64,000 bases of DNA from Tatumella citrea (GCF_002163585.1 NZ_CP015579.1:3472001-3536000), one strand, 5' to 3'; numbered from the stretch's first letter, positions 23,946 to 34,322 are shown. A program made the numbers and translations. Notes: a model not told the origin generated them from the sequence alone.

Positions 23946-24062
23946 AATAAATATACTTTTCAGAGGTAAGGTCAAAGGGATGGTTGTAAATATTTCCTTA
24001 CTATATCGGCAATCATTTATCACACCAGCAACAATGAACTTTATCCTTAAAAAAGTCTATTT

Positions 24063-24650
24063 TTAGTCGTTTATCTCACGTCTTGCACTTTTAGGACGAA
24101 ATGCTGCTACCACTTGCGGGTCAGTTTCGACATAAGGCCCCTCAAGCAACTGTAAACAATATGGTACACTTGCAAAAATGCCAGCCACTTTAACCTGACC
24201 GGACTCATCTTTCAGCCCTTCCAGGGTTTCTTTAATCGATTTTGGTTGCCCCGGCAGATTCAGAATAAGAGCCTGCTTGCGAATAACGCCGGTCTGTCGC
24301 GACAAAATAGCCGTAGGGACAAAATTGAGGCTTATCTGGCGCATCTGCTCACCGAAGCCTGGCATCACGCGGTCTGCCACAGCCAGGGTTGCATCCGGAG
24401 TCACATCACGTAATGCCGGCCCGGTGCCGCCAGTGGTCAGGACCAGGTGGCAATGCTGCTCATCAACCAAATCCACCAGAGTCTGCTCTATCAACGCCTG
24501 TTCATCCGGGATCACCCGGCTTTCCAGTTGAAACGGTGTAGTCAGTGCCCGGGACAACCATTCTTCAAGGGCCGGGATACCCTGATCCTGATATACCCCC
24601 TGAGAGGCGCGGTCGGAAACGGAGACCAGTCCGATACGTAAAATAGTCAT
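24063..24650 (-). CDS. mog: Molybdopterin adenylyltransferase
   Basis: Adenylates molybdopterin before molybdenum insertion by MoeA. The 195 aa match E. coli Mog (195). The MoCF-biosynthesis fold is shown by LRIGLVSVSDRAS at the start, the TTGGTGPALRDVTPDAT signature with its catalytic aspartate, and LNLPGQPKSIKE near residue 135. It follows talB on the same strand, the E. coli order. Confidence 0.96.
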   Translation of the reverse strand: MTILRIGLVSVSDRASQGVYQDQGIPALEEWLSRALTTPFQLESRVIPDEQALIEQTLVDLVDEQHCHLVLTTGGTGPALRDVTPDATLAVADRVMPGFGEQMRQISLNFVPTAILSRQTGVIRKQALILNLPGQPKSIKETLEGLKDESGQVKVAGIFASVPYCLQLLEGPYVETDPQVVAAFRPKSARREIND

Positions 24651-24717
24651 GATTATTCGCTTTGTCTGAGGGCCGCCAGTGGCAGCAAATGCGGGGGATT
24701 ACAGGGAATGTTTATGT

Positions 24718-24742
24718 CCCGCAGCAGCGTTGCTGCTGCGGG
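24718..24742 (-). terminator. Hairpin after talB
   Basis: CCCGCAGCAGC-GTT-GCTGCTGCGGG: perfect 11-bp stem, 8 bp beyond the talB stop. Lacks a T-run on the minus strand, so it may be an mRNA 3' end stabiliser or a weak terminator before mog. Confidence 0.5.
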
Positions 24743-24750
24743 CTGGTTAA

Positions 24751-25704
24751 TTACAGTAAATCTGCAATCATTTTTTCCAGTTTGCCCTGGTCCAGAGCAA
24801 AGTTACGAATACCCTGAGCCAGTTTATCAATGGCCATTGGATCCTGGTTGTGATCCCACAGGAACTCGGCTTCTGACATTTTTTCCGGACGGGCTTTCAC
24901 TTCACCGCTGTAGCTCAGCTTACGCTCAACTTCACCGTCAGTTTCTGACAGCTCTTTCAGCAGTCCCGGAGAAATGGTCAGACGGTCGCAACCAGCCAGT
25001 TCCAGAATTTCGCCGGTGTTACGGAAACTTGCGCCCATGACGACAGTTTCATAACCGTGTTGCTTGTAGTAGCTGTAGATTTCAGCCACAGAAACCACAC
25101 CCGGATCTTCATGCGGTGCGTACTCTTTTTTGTCGGTGTTAGCTTTGTACCAGTCAAGGATACGGCCGACAAACGGAGAAATCAGGAATACACCCGCTTC
25201 AGCACAGGCACGCGCCTGAGCAAAAGAGAACAGCAGAGTCAGGTTACAGTTGATACCTTCTTTTTCCAGACGTTCTGCCGCACGAATCCCCTGCCAGGTA
25301 GAGGCCAGTTTGATCAGAATACGGTCATTGCTGATACCAGCATCGTTATACAGTTTAATCAGGCTGTGTGCCTTAGCGATGCTGGCTTCGGTGTCATAAG
25401 AAAGACGAGCATCAACTTCGGTAGAGATACGGCCAGGGATTAACTTCAGGATTTCCAGGCCGATATTTACGGCCAGCTTGTCAGAGGCGAAAGCAATCTG
25501 CTGATCTTTATCGTTGCTCTGCTTACGTGCCCATTCGATAGCTTCATCAATCAGCTTACGATATTCAGGGATCTGTGCAGCATTGAGGATCAGTGAAGGG
25601 TTAGTGGTTGCATCCTGTGGTTTGTACAGTTTCATTGCTGCAATGTCACCCGTATCGGCAACGACTGTGGTTAACTTGCGCAGTGAGGTAAGTTTGTCCG
25701 TCAT
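24751..25704 (-). CDS. talB: Transaldolase B
   Basis: Transfers a dihydroxyacetone unit between sedoheptulose-7-phosphate and glyceraldehyde-3-phosphate in the non-oxidative pentose phosphate pathway. The 317 aa equal the E. coli TalB length. The Schiff-base lysine is Lys132 in [12 protein letters not shown], and the N-terminal signature [10 protein letters not shown] with Asp17 (VADTGD) is present. It is divergent from yaaA, as in E. coli, although the intervening yaaJ is absent. Confidence 0.97.
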   Translation of the reverse strand: MTDKLTSLRKLTTVVADTGDIAAMKLYKPQDATTNPSLILNAAQIPEYRKLIDEAIEWARKQSNDKDQQIAFASDKLAVNIGLEILKLIPGRISTEVDARLSYDTEASIAKAHSLIKLYNDAGISNDRILIKLASTWQGIRAAERLEKEGINCNLTLLFSFAQARACAEAGVFLISPFVGRILDWYKANTDKKEYAPHEDPGVVSVAEIYSYYKQHGYETVVMGASFRNTGEILELAGCDRLTISPGLLKELSETDGEVERKLSYSGEVKARPEKMSEAEFLWDHNQDPMAIDKLAQGIRNFALDQGKLEKMIADLL

Positions 25705-25965
25705 GTTTGCTTCTCTTCTGTTGAACTGTCAGGGTAAAAAAGCCTCTCCGGATAATATCACGCACTTCCTGAGGTGCAAGACCAGCCCGGCTAAACAATC
25801 ACGAAATCGCATTGTACAACACAGGCATTCGCCCCCGGTTTTCCCGGCCATCTGCCTTACACCATAGCCCGGATGAATGACAACGATTGATCTATCCGTG
25901 CAACTTTTTTGTTACACTGCCGGTAAAACAGTGAGCCCGCGCGGGCCAGTTATGAGGAAAAAAAG

Positions 25966-26745
25966 ATGTTGATGGTTATCTCTCCGGCCAAAACGCTGGA
26001 TTATGAAAGCCCGCTGGCAACCCAAAAATACACCCAACCAGCACTGTTAAAATATTCTCAACAGTTAATTGATATTGCACGTCAGCTCTCTCCGGCACAG
26101 GTTGCCTCACTGATGAGCATCAGCGATAAACTGGCCCATCTTAATGCTGAGCGCTTTAATGACTGGCAGGCAGATTTCACTCCGGACAATGCCCGTCAGG
26201 CCATTCTGGCCTTTAAAGGCGATGTCTATACAGGGCTGGCGGCCGAGAGCCTGAGTGACGATGATTTTGACTTCGCTCAGCAACACCTGCGTATGCTGTC
26301 AGGATTATATGGCGTGCTTCGCCCGCTTGATTTGATGCAACCCTACCGGCTGGAAATGGGGATCAAACTGGCCAATCCGCAAGGCAAAGATCTCTACAGC
26401 TTCTGGGGAGACCGGCTGACCAAAGTATTGAATGAAGCTCTGGCAGAACAGGGCGATGATGTTCTGATTAATCTGGCGTCTGATGAGTATTTTAAAGCGG
26501 TTAAACCAAAACAGCTGGCCGGAAAAATTATTAAACCCGTATTCCTCGATGAGAAAAACGGCAAATTTAAAGTCATCAGCTTCTATGCGAAGAAAGCCCG
26601 TGGACTGATGAGCCGTTACATTATCCGGAACCGGCTGACGACTCCGGAACAGCTGACCGGTTTCGACAGTGAAGGCTACTTTTTTGACGGTGCTGCCAGC
26701 GACGGGCAGGAACTGGTGTTTAAACGCCACGAGCAAACTGCCTGA
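25966..26745 (+). CDS. yaaA: Peroxide stress protein YaaA
   Basis: A 259-aa UPF0246 protein (E. coli 258). It starts [17 protein letters not shown] and has the conserved [46 protein letters not shown] and [11 protein letters not shown] segments. In E. coli it lowers free intracellular iron and limits Fenton damage during peroxide stress; the fold is DNA-binding-like. An AGGAAAAA site precedes the ATG. Confidence 0.96.
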   Translation: MLMVISPAKTLDYESPLATQKYTQPALLKYSQQLIDIARQLSPAQVASLMSISDKLAHLNAERFNDWQADFTPDNARQAILAFKGDVYTGLAAESLSDDDFDFAQQHLRMLSGLYGVLRPLDLMQPYRLEMGIKLANPQGKDLYSFWGDRLTKVLNEALAEQGDDVLINLASDEYFKAVKPKQLAGKIIKPVFLDEKNGKFKVISFYAKKARGLMSRYIIRNRLTTPEQLTGFDSEGYFFDGAASDGQELVFKRHEQTA

Positions 26746-26754
26746 TCACAGTAA

Positions 26755-26785
26755 GCCGTCGTGGTTGGCACTCAGCAACGACGGC
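26755..26785. other. Hairpin between convergent yaaA and NTF2-like gene
   Basis: GCCGTCGT / ACGACGGC, an 8-bp perfect stem with a 15-base loop, just past yaaA. No clear T-run on either strand. Confidence 0.35.
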
Positions 26786-26799
26786 AGTCACTGAGCAAT

Positions 26800-27204
26800 T
26801 CAGACTGTTTCTGTATTCAGCAGGTCCGTGCCGTACGAATTATCGATACTGCACAACCAGCGCCCGTCCGGCTCTTTCCGAAAAACATAGGTCGCACGAC
26901 GGTTTATCTCAACGGGTTCCCCCTGCGGCCCGGGAAATTTTAGCCGGCTTTCCATTATGACCAGCACATCCCCGCCCCCTTCAATTACCTGCATATCGCC
27001 CTGAGTGACCTGCAACTGCCCCTGAAAATAGTCAGAAATCAGCCCAAAGGCTTTACGGATATCGGCTTTTCCACGGGCAATCATGCCTGGTTTAATCACC
27101 AACGCCGCATCTTCGGTGTAGTACTCCATCACTGCATCAAAGTCACCGGCAGAAATAGCACGGTCACAATCTTCGATGATCTGTCGAACAGGGTGTGTGG
27201 TCAT
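26800..27204 (-). CDS. NTF2-like (SnoaL/DUF4440-type) protein
   Basis: A 134-aa protein with the cone-shaped NTF2-like pattern: an N-terminal helix pair (VRQIIEDCDRAISAGDFDAVMEYYTEDAALVIKPG), then ARGKADIRKAFGLI, and a strand-rich end (RRATYVFRKEPDGRWLCSIDNSYG). Members of this group are small cytoplasmic proteins with varied or unknown roles. No catalytic residues can be assigned. It lies beyond the thr operon terminator and convergent to yaaA, so it is probably transcribed on its own. Confidence 0.75.
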   Translation of the reverse strand: MTTHPVRQIIEDCDRAISAGDFDAVMEYYTEDAALVIKPGMIARGKADIRKAFGLISDYFQGQLQVTQGDMQVIEGGGDVLVIMESRLKFPGPQGEPVEINRRATYVFRKEPDGRWLCSIDNSYGTDLLNTETV

Positions 27205-27227
27205 CAGAGCTCCGGCTGGCTGGAAGG

Positions 27228-27262
27228 GGAAAACAGAAAACCTGCAGGCAGCGCCTGCAGGT
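27228..27262 (-). terminator. Intrinsic terminator of thrABC
   Basis: ACCTGCAGGC-AGC-GCCTGCAGGT, a perfect 10-bp stem, followed on the minus strand by TTTTCTGTTTTCC; about 19 bp after the thrC stop. Confidence 0.85.
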
Positions 27263-27280
27263 GAGTTATGACAGGAAGGA

Positions 27281-28573
27281 TCAGATACGTTTGGTCAGCA
27301 GATACTCTTTTAAAACCGCAAAATCTGCCGGCAAGTTATCAGACAGCAGAGGCAGGTCGGCACGTTCCGCTAATTCAGCCGGTAACGGCAGATCTTTCTG
27401 CAGAATCTCGTCCACGCTCTCTTTGAATTTCGCCGGATGCGCAGTACCCAGGAATAATCCATACTCGCCGTCACGTAACTGGTCACGCAGCATACTCCAG
27501 GCAATCGCAGCATGCGGTTCTGAGATATAACCCTCAGCAGCCAGTTCACGCATCGCCGTGCGTGTCTGCTCATCGCTCAGTGCACCGTAGGCCAGTTCAT
27601 TCAGTTGCCAGGTTTTACGACGGAATAGCTCTTCAACACGTGGCCAGTTATTCGGCTGGCTGACGTCCATGGCATTAGAAAGCGTCGCAACGGTTTTATT
27701 CGGTGCCCACTCACCGCTGCTCAGGAAACGAGGAACGGTGTCATTGGCATTGGTCGCGGCAATAAAACGTTTAACCGGCAGTCCAAGGCTCTTCGCCAGT
27801 AATCCGGCGGTTAAATCACCAAAGTTCCCGCTCGGTACTGAAATCACCAGCTGGTTACGTTTTTCCTGAGGCAACTGAGCTACTGCTTCAAAGTAATAGC
27901 AAACCTGAGCCAGCAAACGGCTGATATTGATGGAGTTCGCCGAGTTAAGGCCAATCGCCTGTTTCAGTGCCTGATCATCAAATGCCTGTTTCACCAGTGC
28001 CTGACAGGCATCAAAATCGCCGTCTACAGCGATGGTCTGAATATTTCCACCCAGAGTACAGAACAGTTTTTCCTGTAGCGGACTGATTTTGCCCTGAGGA
28101 TAGAGAATAACTACCCGGATATTTTCCATGCCATAAAATGCATGAGCCACGGCAGCACCGGTATCTCCGGAGGTTGCTGTCAGGATAGTGATTTTTTCAT
28201 CTTTATTACTGCTCAGTGCCAGCATCTGCGCCATAAACCGGCCGCCGAAGTCTTTGAATGCCAGCGTAGGACCGTGGAACAGCTCCAGGCAAGCGATATC
28301 TGCTGAGACGGGTTGAACCGGTGCCGGGAAAGCAAATGCCGCTTTTACCCGTGCAGCCAGTTCTGCTTCAGGGATCTCATCACCGATAAATGCTGACAAA
28401 ATTTTGCTGCTGCGACTGACAAAGTCCAGCTCCAGCAGTTGATCAATTTCAGTCAGTTCAAACTCTGGCAGTTCATTCGGGAAGAACAGCCCTTGTTGTG
28501 AACCCAGACCCTGTTTTACGGCCTGAGTGAAACTGACCTGCTCGTTATGATCTTTCAGATTATATAATTTCAT
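27281..28573 (-). CDS. thrC: Threonine synthase
   Basis: PLP enzyme that converts O-phosphohomoserine to threonine. The 430 aa (E. coli 428) start MKLYNLKDHNEQVSFTQAV. The PLP lysine is in HGPTLAFKDFGGRFM, the phosphate loop is around TATSGDTGAAV, and SVPSGNFGDLTAG is present near residue 240. It begins 3 bp after thrB in the thrLABC operon. Confidence 0.98.
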   Translation of the reverse strand: MKLYNLKDHNEQVSFTQAVKQGLGSQQGLFFPNELPEFELTEIDQLLELDFVSRSSKILSAFIGDEIPEAELAARVKAAFAFPAPVQPVSADIACLELFHGPTLAFKDFGGRFMAQMLALSSNKDEKITILTATSGDTGAAVAHAFYGMENIRVVILYPQGKISPLQEKLFCTLGGNIQTIAVDGDFDACQALVKQAFDDQALKQAIGLNSANSINISRLLAQVCYYFEAVAQLPQEKRNQLVISVPSGNFGDLTAGLLAKSLGLPVKRFIAATNANDTVPRFLSSGEWAPNKTVATLSNAMDVSQPNNWPRVEELFRRKTWQLNELAYGALSDEQTRTAMRELAAEGYISEPHAAIAWSMLRDQLRDGEYGLFLGTAHPAKFKESVDEILQKDLPLPAELAERADLPLLSDNLPADFAVLKEYLLTKRI

Positions 28574-28576
28574 CGC

Positions 28577-29506
28577 TTATCCCAGTTTACGTGCGCCCGT
28601 CGTATCAAGACGGCAAATATGTACGAAGCCTTCATCGTTCTGCAGATAGTGCTGCTGCAGCCATGCTTTAGCCTGCTCAGCCACCTCCGGTGTATCACAG
28701 ACCGCAAACAGTGTCGGTCCGGAACCGGAAATACCACAGGCCAGCGCTCCGAGTTCGGTCACGGCCTGCCGTGCTTGCGCAAAGCCTGGCAGTAATTCGG
28801 TACGGTATGGCTCAGCGATGACATCTTTCATCAGGCTGGCAGCCAATTGTGGCTGGCGGGTATGACAGGCATGAATAAATCCTGAAAGCATCCGCCCGTG
28901 GGTAATACAGTCGGCTTTACTGTAACTCGCCGGTAAAATTGCTCTGGCCTCAGCGGTGGACACTTTAATCCCTGGATAGGCCATCACCCAGTACCATTCA
29001 TCGAAGCCCGGCACTGGCTGACAGGTAATACCATTCGCTTCCAGCATCAGCTGGATTCCTCCCAGAAAGCAGGGAGCAACGTTATCAAAATGTACGCTAC
29101 CGGAAACCCGGCCTTCCAGTTCGCCCATCAGAGCCAGTAACCGGTCATCATCCAGAGGCCGATCACAGAACTCATTCATCGCCATCAGTCCGGCGACCAC
29201 CGAACAGGCACTGGAACCCAGCCCGGAACCAATCGGCATATTCTTTTCCAGCACCATTCTGACCGGAATTTCATGGCCAATTTCCTGGCAAAAACGCTCC
29301 CAGCACTGATAAACAATATTCTCTTTTGGATCTGCCGGGAGTTTTGACACAAAACTGCCACGGTTTTCGAGACTAAAAGATTCCGCTGTCTCAACAGTGA
29401 CACAATCGCCCAGCAATGTGCCGTCAACCGGCGAAACCGCCGCGCCCAGCACATCAAACCCGACACTGACATTCCCGATAGAGGCGGGTGCATAAACTTT
29501 TACCAT
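28577..29506 (-). CDS. thrB: Homoserine kinase
   Basis: GHMP-family kinase making O-phosphohomoserine. The start [21 protein letters not shown] is chosen by family alignment; an in-frame ATG seven codons upstream lies inside thrA. The 309 aa (E. coli 310) contain the ATP-binding [18 protein letters not shown] and the C-terminal [12 protein letters not shown] motif. It starts 2 bp after the thrA stop, so translation is coupled. Confidence 0.97.
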   Translation of the reverse strand: MVKVYAPASIGNVSVGFDVLGAAVSPVDGTLLGDCVTVETAESFSLENRGSFVSKLPADPKENIVYQCWERFCQEIGHEIPVRMVLEKNMPIGSGLGSSACSVVAGLMAMNEFCDRPLDDDRLLALMGELEGRVSGSVHFDNVAPCFLGGIQLMLEANGITCQPVPGFDEWYWVMAYPGIKVSTAEARAILPASYSKADCITHGRMLSGFIHACHTRQPQLAASLMKDVIAEPYRTELLPGFAQARQAVTELGALACGISGSGPTLFAVCDTPEVAEQAKAWLQQHYLQNDEGFVHICRLDTTGARKLG

Positions 29507-29508
29507 GA

Positions 29509-31971
29509 TCAGACTCCCAGCTTCCACGTCAGAGTTCTCAATAAATCAGCAAACACCCCGGCCGCTGTAACATCGTTACCGGCTCCGTACCCCCGAAGCA
29601 CCAGAGGCAGAGGCTGATAATAACGGCTGTAGAATGCCAGTGCATTCTCACCATTCTTCACTTTAAACAACGGATCATTGCCATCCACTGCCGCAATTTT
29701 CACGCTACACTTGCCCTGTTCATCAATGGCACCGACGAAACGTAACACTTTACCTTCATCACGGGCTTTAGCTGCCCGCGCCGAGAACTCTGCATCCAGT
29801 GACGGCAGTTGCTGCATAAACTCATCCGCGTCGGCCAGCGATAACAATCTTTCCGGCAGTACGGCTTCAATCTCAATATCACTGAGTTCCAGCGCCATTC
29901 CTGCTTCACGGGCCAGAATCAGCAGTTTTCGCGCGACATCCATCCCCGACAAATCATCCCGTGGGTCAGGTTCGGTAAAGCCCAGCTCGCGGGCTTTGGT
30001 GGTCGCTTCTGACAGCGATACACCATCATCCAGCATGCCAAAAATATACGACAGAGAGCCAGACAGGATGCCGTTGAATTTAAGCAGCTCATCACCGGCA
30101 TTGAGCAGGTTCTGAAGATTCTCAATCACCGGCAGCCCTGCACCCACGTTAGTGTCATACAGGAATTTACGCCGTGTTTTCTCTGCTGCTGCCCGAATCT
30201 GCTGATAATACTCCCATGAGGAGGTGTTCGCTTTTTTGTTCGGCGTCACCACATGGAAGCCTTCACTCAGAAAATCAGCGTACTGGTCGGCCAATTGCTG
30301 ACTGGAAGTACAGTCAACAATCACCGGGTTCAGCAGGTGATATTCTTTAACCAGACGAGTCAGGCGTTCGAGGGAAAACTCATCAGTTGCCCGGGAAAGC
30401 TGATCCTGCCATTGGTCCAGATTAATACCATGAACGTTGGTCAGTAATGCTTTTGAGTTGGCAATACCACACACCCGTAAATCAATATGTTTGTTTTTCA
30501 GCCAGGATTGCTGACGGTGTAACTGGTTAAGTAATGCCGCACCGACTCCGCCGGTACCCACTACAAACACCTCAATGACCTGATCAGTGGCAAACAGCAT
30601 CTGATGGACGACCCGCACACCGGTAGTTGCTTCATCATTGCTGACCACCACCGAGATAGAGCGTTCTGACGAGCCCTGAGCAATAGCGACAATGTTAATG
30701 TTGGCCCTGGCGAGTGCTGAGAAGAATTTTGCCGAAATCCCCCGCAGAGTGCGCATTCCGTCACCCACTACAGAAATGATGGCCAGGCTTTCGATAACTT
30801 CCAGCGGGTCAAGCAAGCCGTCTTTCAGCTCCAGATAGAACTCATCCTCCAGAGCACGGCGGGTAGACAGGGCTTCATTTTGCGGCACACAGAAACTGAT
30901 ACTGTATTCAGAAGAAGACTGGGTAATCAGAACTACCGAAATCCCTTTGCGCGACATCACGGCAAACACTCTGGCAGCCATACCAACCATGCCTTTCATT
31001 CCCGGTCCGGAAACATTAAACATGGCCATGTTATTCAGGTTGGTGATGCCTTTCACCGGAGTCGAATCTTCACCCTGCCCTGCGGCAATCAGGGTACCTG
31101 GTGCTGACGGATTAGCAGTGTTTTTAATCAGGCAAGGGATCTGGAACTGGGCAATCGGGGTAATGGTGCGCGGATGAAGTACTTTGGCACCAAAATAGGA
31201 GAGCTCCATGGCCTCCTGATAGGACATCGATTTAAGCAGACGCGCATCCGGCACCTGACGAGGGTCACAGGTATAAACACCGTCAACATCTGTCCAGATT
31301 TCGCAACAGCTGGCACGCAAACATGCAGCCAGCACTGCTGCTGAATAGTCTGAACCATTGCGTCCCAACGCCACCAGTTCGCCCTGCTCATTTCCGGCAG
31401 TAAAACCAGCCATCAGTACATAATTTTTTGGTGGAATCTGACTGGCAGCAATCCGCCGGGTCGATTCAGTAATATCAACGGTAGATTCCAGATAGCCGCC
31501 TACAGCCAGCAGCTTCTCGACCGGATCAATAACTGTGACCTGGTGACCACGGGCCTGCAACAGTGCCTGCATAATGGCAATGGACAGCTTTTCACCGGTG
31601 CAGATCACCGCTGCATTCACGCTGTCAGGGCATTGTCCCAGCAGGTTAATCCCGAGGATAATTTCCTGTAACCGGGCAAATTCGTTATCGACAAACTGAG
31701 TCATTGCCTGCAAACCGAAGCCAGGCTGCGCTTCAGCCAGCCCCTGCAGTAACTGGTCAAATATCTGGCGGGCATCATTCAGATTGGCTGAGGCGTCCTG
31801 CCCGGAGATAGTTTTTTCGATAAGTGCAACTAAGTGGTTGGTAATTTTTGCCGGAGCGGAGAGGACTGTCGCAACCTGTTCCTGCTGTGCATAATTTTCC
31901 AGTATGTCGACAACACGCAGAAAACGTTCTGCATTTGCGACCGAGGTTCCGCCAAATTTCAACACTCGCAT
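29509..31971 (-). CDS. thrA: Bifunctional aspartokinase I / homoserine dehydrogenase I
   Basis: First and third steps of threonine synthesis, threonine-inhibited. The 820 aa equal the E. coli ThrA length. The aspartokinase domain begins [17 protein letters not shown] and has [14 protein letters not shown]. The middle carries two ACT-type regulatory segments ([14 protein letters not shown] and [15 protein letters not shown]). The homoserine dehydrogenase part begins near residue 465 with [13 protein letters not shown] and includes the conserved [21 protein letters not shown]. It follows the thrL attenuator. Confidence 0.98.
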   Translation of the reverse strand: MRVLKFGGTSVANAERFLRVVDILENYAQQEQVATVLSAPAKITNHLVALIEKTISGQDASANLNDARQIFDQLLQGLAEAQPGFGLQAMTQFVDNEFARLQEIILGINLLGQCPDSVNAAVICTGEKLSIAIMQALLQARGHQVTVIDPVEKLLAVGGYLESTVDITESTRRIAASQIPPKNYVLMAGFTAGNEQGELVALGRNGSDYSAAVLAACLRASCCEIWTDVDGVYTCDPRQVPDARLLKSMSYQEAMELSYFGAKVLHPRTITPIAQFQIPCLIKNTANPSAPGTLIAAGQGEDSTPVKGITNLNNMAMFNVSGPGMKGMVGMAARVFAVMSRKGISVVLITQSSSEYSISFCVPQNEALSTRRALEDEFYLELKDGLLDPLEVIESLAIISVVGDGMRTLRGISAKFFSALARANINIVAIAQGSSERSISVVVSNDEATTGVRVVHQMLFATDQVIEVFVVGTGGVGAALLNQLHRQQSWLKNKHIDLRVCGIANSKALLTNVHGINLDQWQDQLSRATDEFSLERLTRLVKEYHLLNPVIVDCTSSQQLADQYADFLSEGFHVVTPNKKANTSSWEYYQQIRAAAEKTRRKFLYDTNVGAGLPVIENLQNLLNAGDELLKFNGILSGSLSYIFGMLDDGVSLSEATTKARELGFTEPDPRDDLSGMDVARKLLILAREAGMALELSDIEIEAVLPERLLSLADADEFMQQLPSLDAEFSARAAKARDEGKVLRFVGAIDEQGKCSVKIAAVDGNDPLFKVKNGENALAFYSRYYQPLPLVLRGYGAGNDVTAAGVFADLLRTLTWKLGV

Positions 31972-31998
31972 GGGTCAATAACTCCTGAATTTATGCCG

Positions 31999-32036
31999 AA
32001 AAAAAAGCCCGCACCTGATTAGGGAGCGGGCTTTTT
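31999..32036 (-). promoter_or_regulatory. thr operon attenuator terminator
   Basis: On the minus strand, AAAAAGCCCGC-TCC-CTAATC-AGG-TGCGGGCTTTTTTTT forms a Rho-independent terminator between thrL and thrA, as in the E. coli thr operon. Confidence 0.92.
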
Positions 32037-32055
32037 CGTTTTTTCCTGTTATGCG

Positions 32056-32127
32056 TCAGCCCGCACCGTTACCTGTGGTAATGGTGATGGTGGTAATAAT
32101 AGTAATGTTCAGGCTGTGATTTCGCAT
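32056..32127 (-). CDS. thrL: thr operon leader peptide
   Basis: A 23-residue leader: MRNHSLN, then a run with six threonines and five isoleucines, then GNGAG and a TGA stop. The tail and the codon run match E. coli ThrL (21 aa with eight Thr and four Ile codons). When threonyl- or isoleucyl-tRNA is scarce the ribosome stalls here and the downstream terminator does not form. There is no strong ribosome-binding site, which is also true of E. coli. Confidence 0.93.
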   Translation of the reverse strand: MRNHSLNITIITTITITTGNGAG

Positions 32128-32146
32128 TTAATGTCTGTCTGTCTTT

Positions 32147-32175
32147 TATCTAAACTGTCTGCTCTCAGAAGTAAA
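32147..32175 (-). promoter_or_regulatory. Putative thr operon promoter
   Basis: Minus strand: TTTACT (32170-32175), 17 bp, TAGATA (32147-32152), 20 bp before thrL. Elements are only fair matches; an upstream TTGACT has no suitable -10 partner. Confidence 0.4.
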
Positions 32176-32329
32176 ACAAACCGCCCGATAAGTCAATCAA
32201 TTTGTCATTTTCTGCTTAACAAGACTACTACGCATTGATTCTGTTCACTTGGTCAAAAACAACTAATCTATATGCTCTGCGGCACAATATTCCTGACCGG
32301 ACACCATAAAATATCAATTTATCAGCAGA

Positions 32330-33016
32330 TCACTCTGCAAGCTTTTTTTCGATATCATGCAGTAAACGATGCAGCATTGCACTGTCTCTCTGCTCCAGCA
32401 ACCCGAGCCGCTGATCCAGCCAGTCGGCCATTTTCAGGTCATCGCTGACCGACAAACGCTCAAGTAACTGATGAGTTCTAAGACGCAGTGCCCGCAGTTG
32501 TTGTGGATCTGCCACCGGTTGAGCCTCTGCCTTTACCTGCATCAGTGAAGAAAACTGATAACACAGTACCATTACCGCCTGCCCCAGATTTAATGACGGA
32601 TAGTCAACCGCCATAGGAATTCCTGTCAGCACATCGGCCAGCGCCAGCTCCTCGTTGGTCAGACCGCTTTCCTCACAACCAAAAATCAATGCCAGCCGGT
32701 TCAGCCACTGCTGCTTTTCTTTCAACAATGCTTCAGCCTGCTGAGGCGTTGCATAATAATGATAACGGGCACGGCTACGGGCAGTAGTGGCAATTGAAAA
32801 ATCTACATCGGCCAGCGCGGCTGCCAAATCAGGGTACTGGTGCACATTATCCAGTATGTCGGTAGCCCCATGAGCCACCCGATACGCGGCGGCCTCCTGC
32901 CAGACACTGCTGTTGACGATACGCAGCTCACTAAAACCCATGGTTTTCATCGCCCGGGCTGCCGCCCCTACATTTTCGGCACGCGCCGGAGAAACTAAAA
33001 TAATCGGGAATGACAT
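32330..33016 (-). CDS. yjtD: SPOUT-family tRNA/rRNA methyltransferase YjtD (LasT)
   Basis: A 228-aa TrmH/SpoU-type RNA 2'-O-methyltransferase homologue (same length as E. coli YjtD). The start MSFPIILVSPARAENVGAAARAMKTMGF is chosen because it begins the family's first motif and has GGTGAT upstream; an ATG seven codons earlier is less likely. Motifs 2 and 3, forming the trefoil knot that binds SAM, are LIFGCEESGLTNEELALAD and PSLNLGQAVMVLCY. A C-terminal helical extension resembles TrmJ. The target RNA is not established. It sits between thr and arcA, as in E. coli. Confidence 0.9.
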   Translation of the reverse strand: MSFPIILVSPARAENVGAAARAMKTMGFSELRIVNSSVWQEAAAYRVAHGATDILDNVHQYPDLAAALADVDFSIATTARSRARYHYYATPQQAEALLKEKQQWLNRLALIFGCEESGLTNEELALADVLTGIPMAVDYPSLNLGQAVMVLCYQFSSLMQVKAEAQPVADPQQLRALRLRTHQLLERLSVSDDLKMADWLDQRLGLLEQRDSAMLHRLLHDIEKKLAE

Positions 33017-33260
33017 ATCATCACCTAAACAATGCACTAAACAACTCAGTACTGGCTATTTTGTCTGGTTTCATAAGAAATTTTAACCAGTTAAATGCCA
33101 GACAGAACATGAAATCAACAAAAAAAACCGGAAAATTATTTTTTTATCATTAAATTACAATATGTTAAATTAAAAAATCAGCGAGTTTACTGTGAGTACC
33201 TGGCACGTGCTACGGCATAATTTAGCGATTTCTCCTATAAGGAGAATAAAAAAGAGATAT

Positions 33261-33289
33261 TTTTCACACAAGTGTTAACGTGCTACACT
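33261..33289 (+). promoter_or_regulatory. Putative arcA promoter
   Basis: TTTTCA (33261-33266), 17 bp, TACACT (33284-33289); fair sigma-70 elements in the block that looks conserved with E. coli arcA. Confidence 0.45.
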
Positions 33290-33294
33290 CAGTT

Positions 33295-33308
33295 TTGATA
33301 TAAGTCAA
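33295..33308 (+). promoter_or_regulatory. FNR-like box upstream of arcA
   Basis: TTGATATAAGTCAA has one mismatch to the FNR consensus TTGAT-N4-ATCAA. E. coli arcA is activated anaerobically by FNR. Which start site it serves is unclear: it overlaps the start expected from the promoter above and lies upstream of a weak downstream -10. Confidence 0.6.
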
Positions 33309-33575
33309 CGAAGCGTTTTTATTTGCTTCCTGAATGTTGTTGGTGCTGTTAGCCCGCTGTTAAAGAGGTTAGGATGAAGCGCATAAAGACCAGTTTAGGC
33401 GCATACAGTCCAACTGTATTTACGTTGAAATTCGTCAGTGACATTAATCTGTGATGCATCAAGAACAAAACGTCGTAAATTGGCAATGCAGACTCATTAT
33501 ACGTCGACCGATATCTCAGACATCAGCACTGTATGCCTTGTATCAATTTTGATGGCAAATTTTAGGTAGCGAACC

Positions 33576-34295
33576 ATGCAGACCCCGCAAATTCTTATCG
33601 TCGAAGACGAGCTAGTAACCCGAAATACTTTAAAGAGTATTTTCGAAGCTGAAGGATACATCGTATTCGAAGCCTCTGATGGTGCTGAAATGCACCAGTT
33701 ATTGACTGACAATGATGTCAATCTGGTGATAATGGATATCAACCTGCCAGGTAAAAACGGCCTGCTGCTGGCTCGCGAGCTCCGCGAACAGGCAAGCGTA
33801 GCGCTGATGTTCCTGACAGGGCGTGACAATGAAGTCGACAAGATTCTTGGGCTGGAGATCGGTGCGGATGATTACATCACCAAACCGTTTAATCCACGTG
33901 AACTGACCATTCGTGCACGTAACCTGCTGTCCCGTACCATGAATCTGGCGGTCAGCAGTGAAGAACGTAAGCATGTGGAAAATTACCAGTTTAACGGCTG
34001 GACACTGGATATTAACAGCCGTTCTCTGGTCAGCCCGCAAGGCGAGCAGTACAAACTGCCACGTAGTGAATTCCGTGCCATGCTGCACTTCTGTGAGAAT
34101 CCGGGAAAAATTCAGACCCGCGCTGACTTGCTGAAGAAAATGACCGGCAGAGATCTGAAACCTCACGATCGTACGGTGGATGTGACCATCCGTCGTATTC
34201 GTAAGCATTTCGAGTCAAACAGTGATACCCCGGAGATCATCGCTACGATCCACGGTGAAGGTTATCGTTTTTGCGGTGAGTTAGAAGATAACTAA
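33576..34295 (+). CDS. arcA: Aerobic respiration control response regulator ArcA
   Basis: OmpR/PhoB-type regulator of the ArcBA two-component system that represses respiratory genes under low oxygen. The 239 aa (E. coli 238) consist of a receiver domain (residues 1-120) with acidic Glu10-Asp11, phosphorylated Asp54 ([12 protein letters not shown]), the Thr of MFLTGRD and the Lys of DDYITKPF. A winged-helix domain follows ([35 protein letters not shown]). It starts [12 protein letters not shown] like E. coli. A terminator separates it from convergent creA. Confidence 0.98.
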   Translation: MQTPQILIVEDELVTRNTLKSIFEAEGYIVFEASDGAEMHQLLTDNDVNLVIMDINLPGKNGLLLARELREQASVALMFLTGRDNEVDKILGLEIGADDYITKPFNPRELTIRARNLLSRTMNLAVSSEERKHVENYQFNGWTLDINSRSLVSPQGEQYKLPRSEFRAMLHFCENPGKIQTRADLLKKMTGRDLKPHDRTVDVTIRRIRKHFESNSDTPEIIATIHGEGYRFCGELEDN

Positions 34296-34322
34296 CTTCC
34301 CGGATGCGGACTGTTTTACGCT

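Larger units (their letters stand above)
33038..33575. other. Long non-coding region between yjtD and arcA
   Basis: About 540 bp without a gene. It contains the arcA promoter and FNR-like box listed next, and a long arcA leader. E. coli also has a long multi-promoter arcA upstream region, and the blocks GTTAACGTGCTACA and GTCAACGAAGCG appear to be shared with it (from memory of that region). Confidence 0.55.

Noticed and set aside
23946..24023. 26-codon N-terminal extension of the MFS transporter
   Set aside because: It would place a non-family tail before the first helix; the inner ATG gives the usual N-terminus.
32190..32200. TTGACT as the -35 of the thr promoter
   Set aside because: The hexamer 17 bp downstream (TACTTC) shares only two positions with the -10 consensus; the TTTACT/TAGATA pair fits better.
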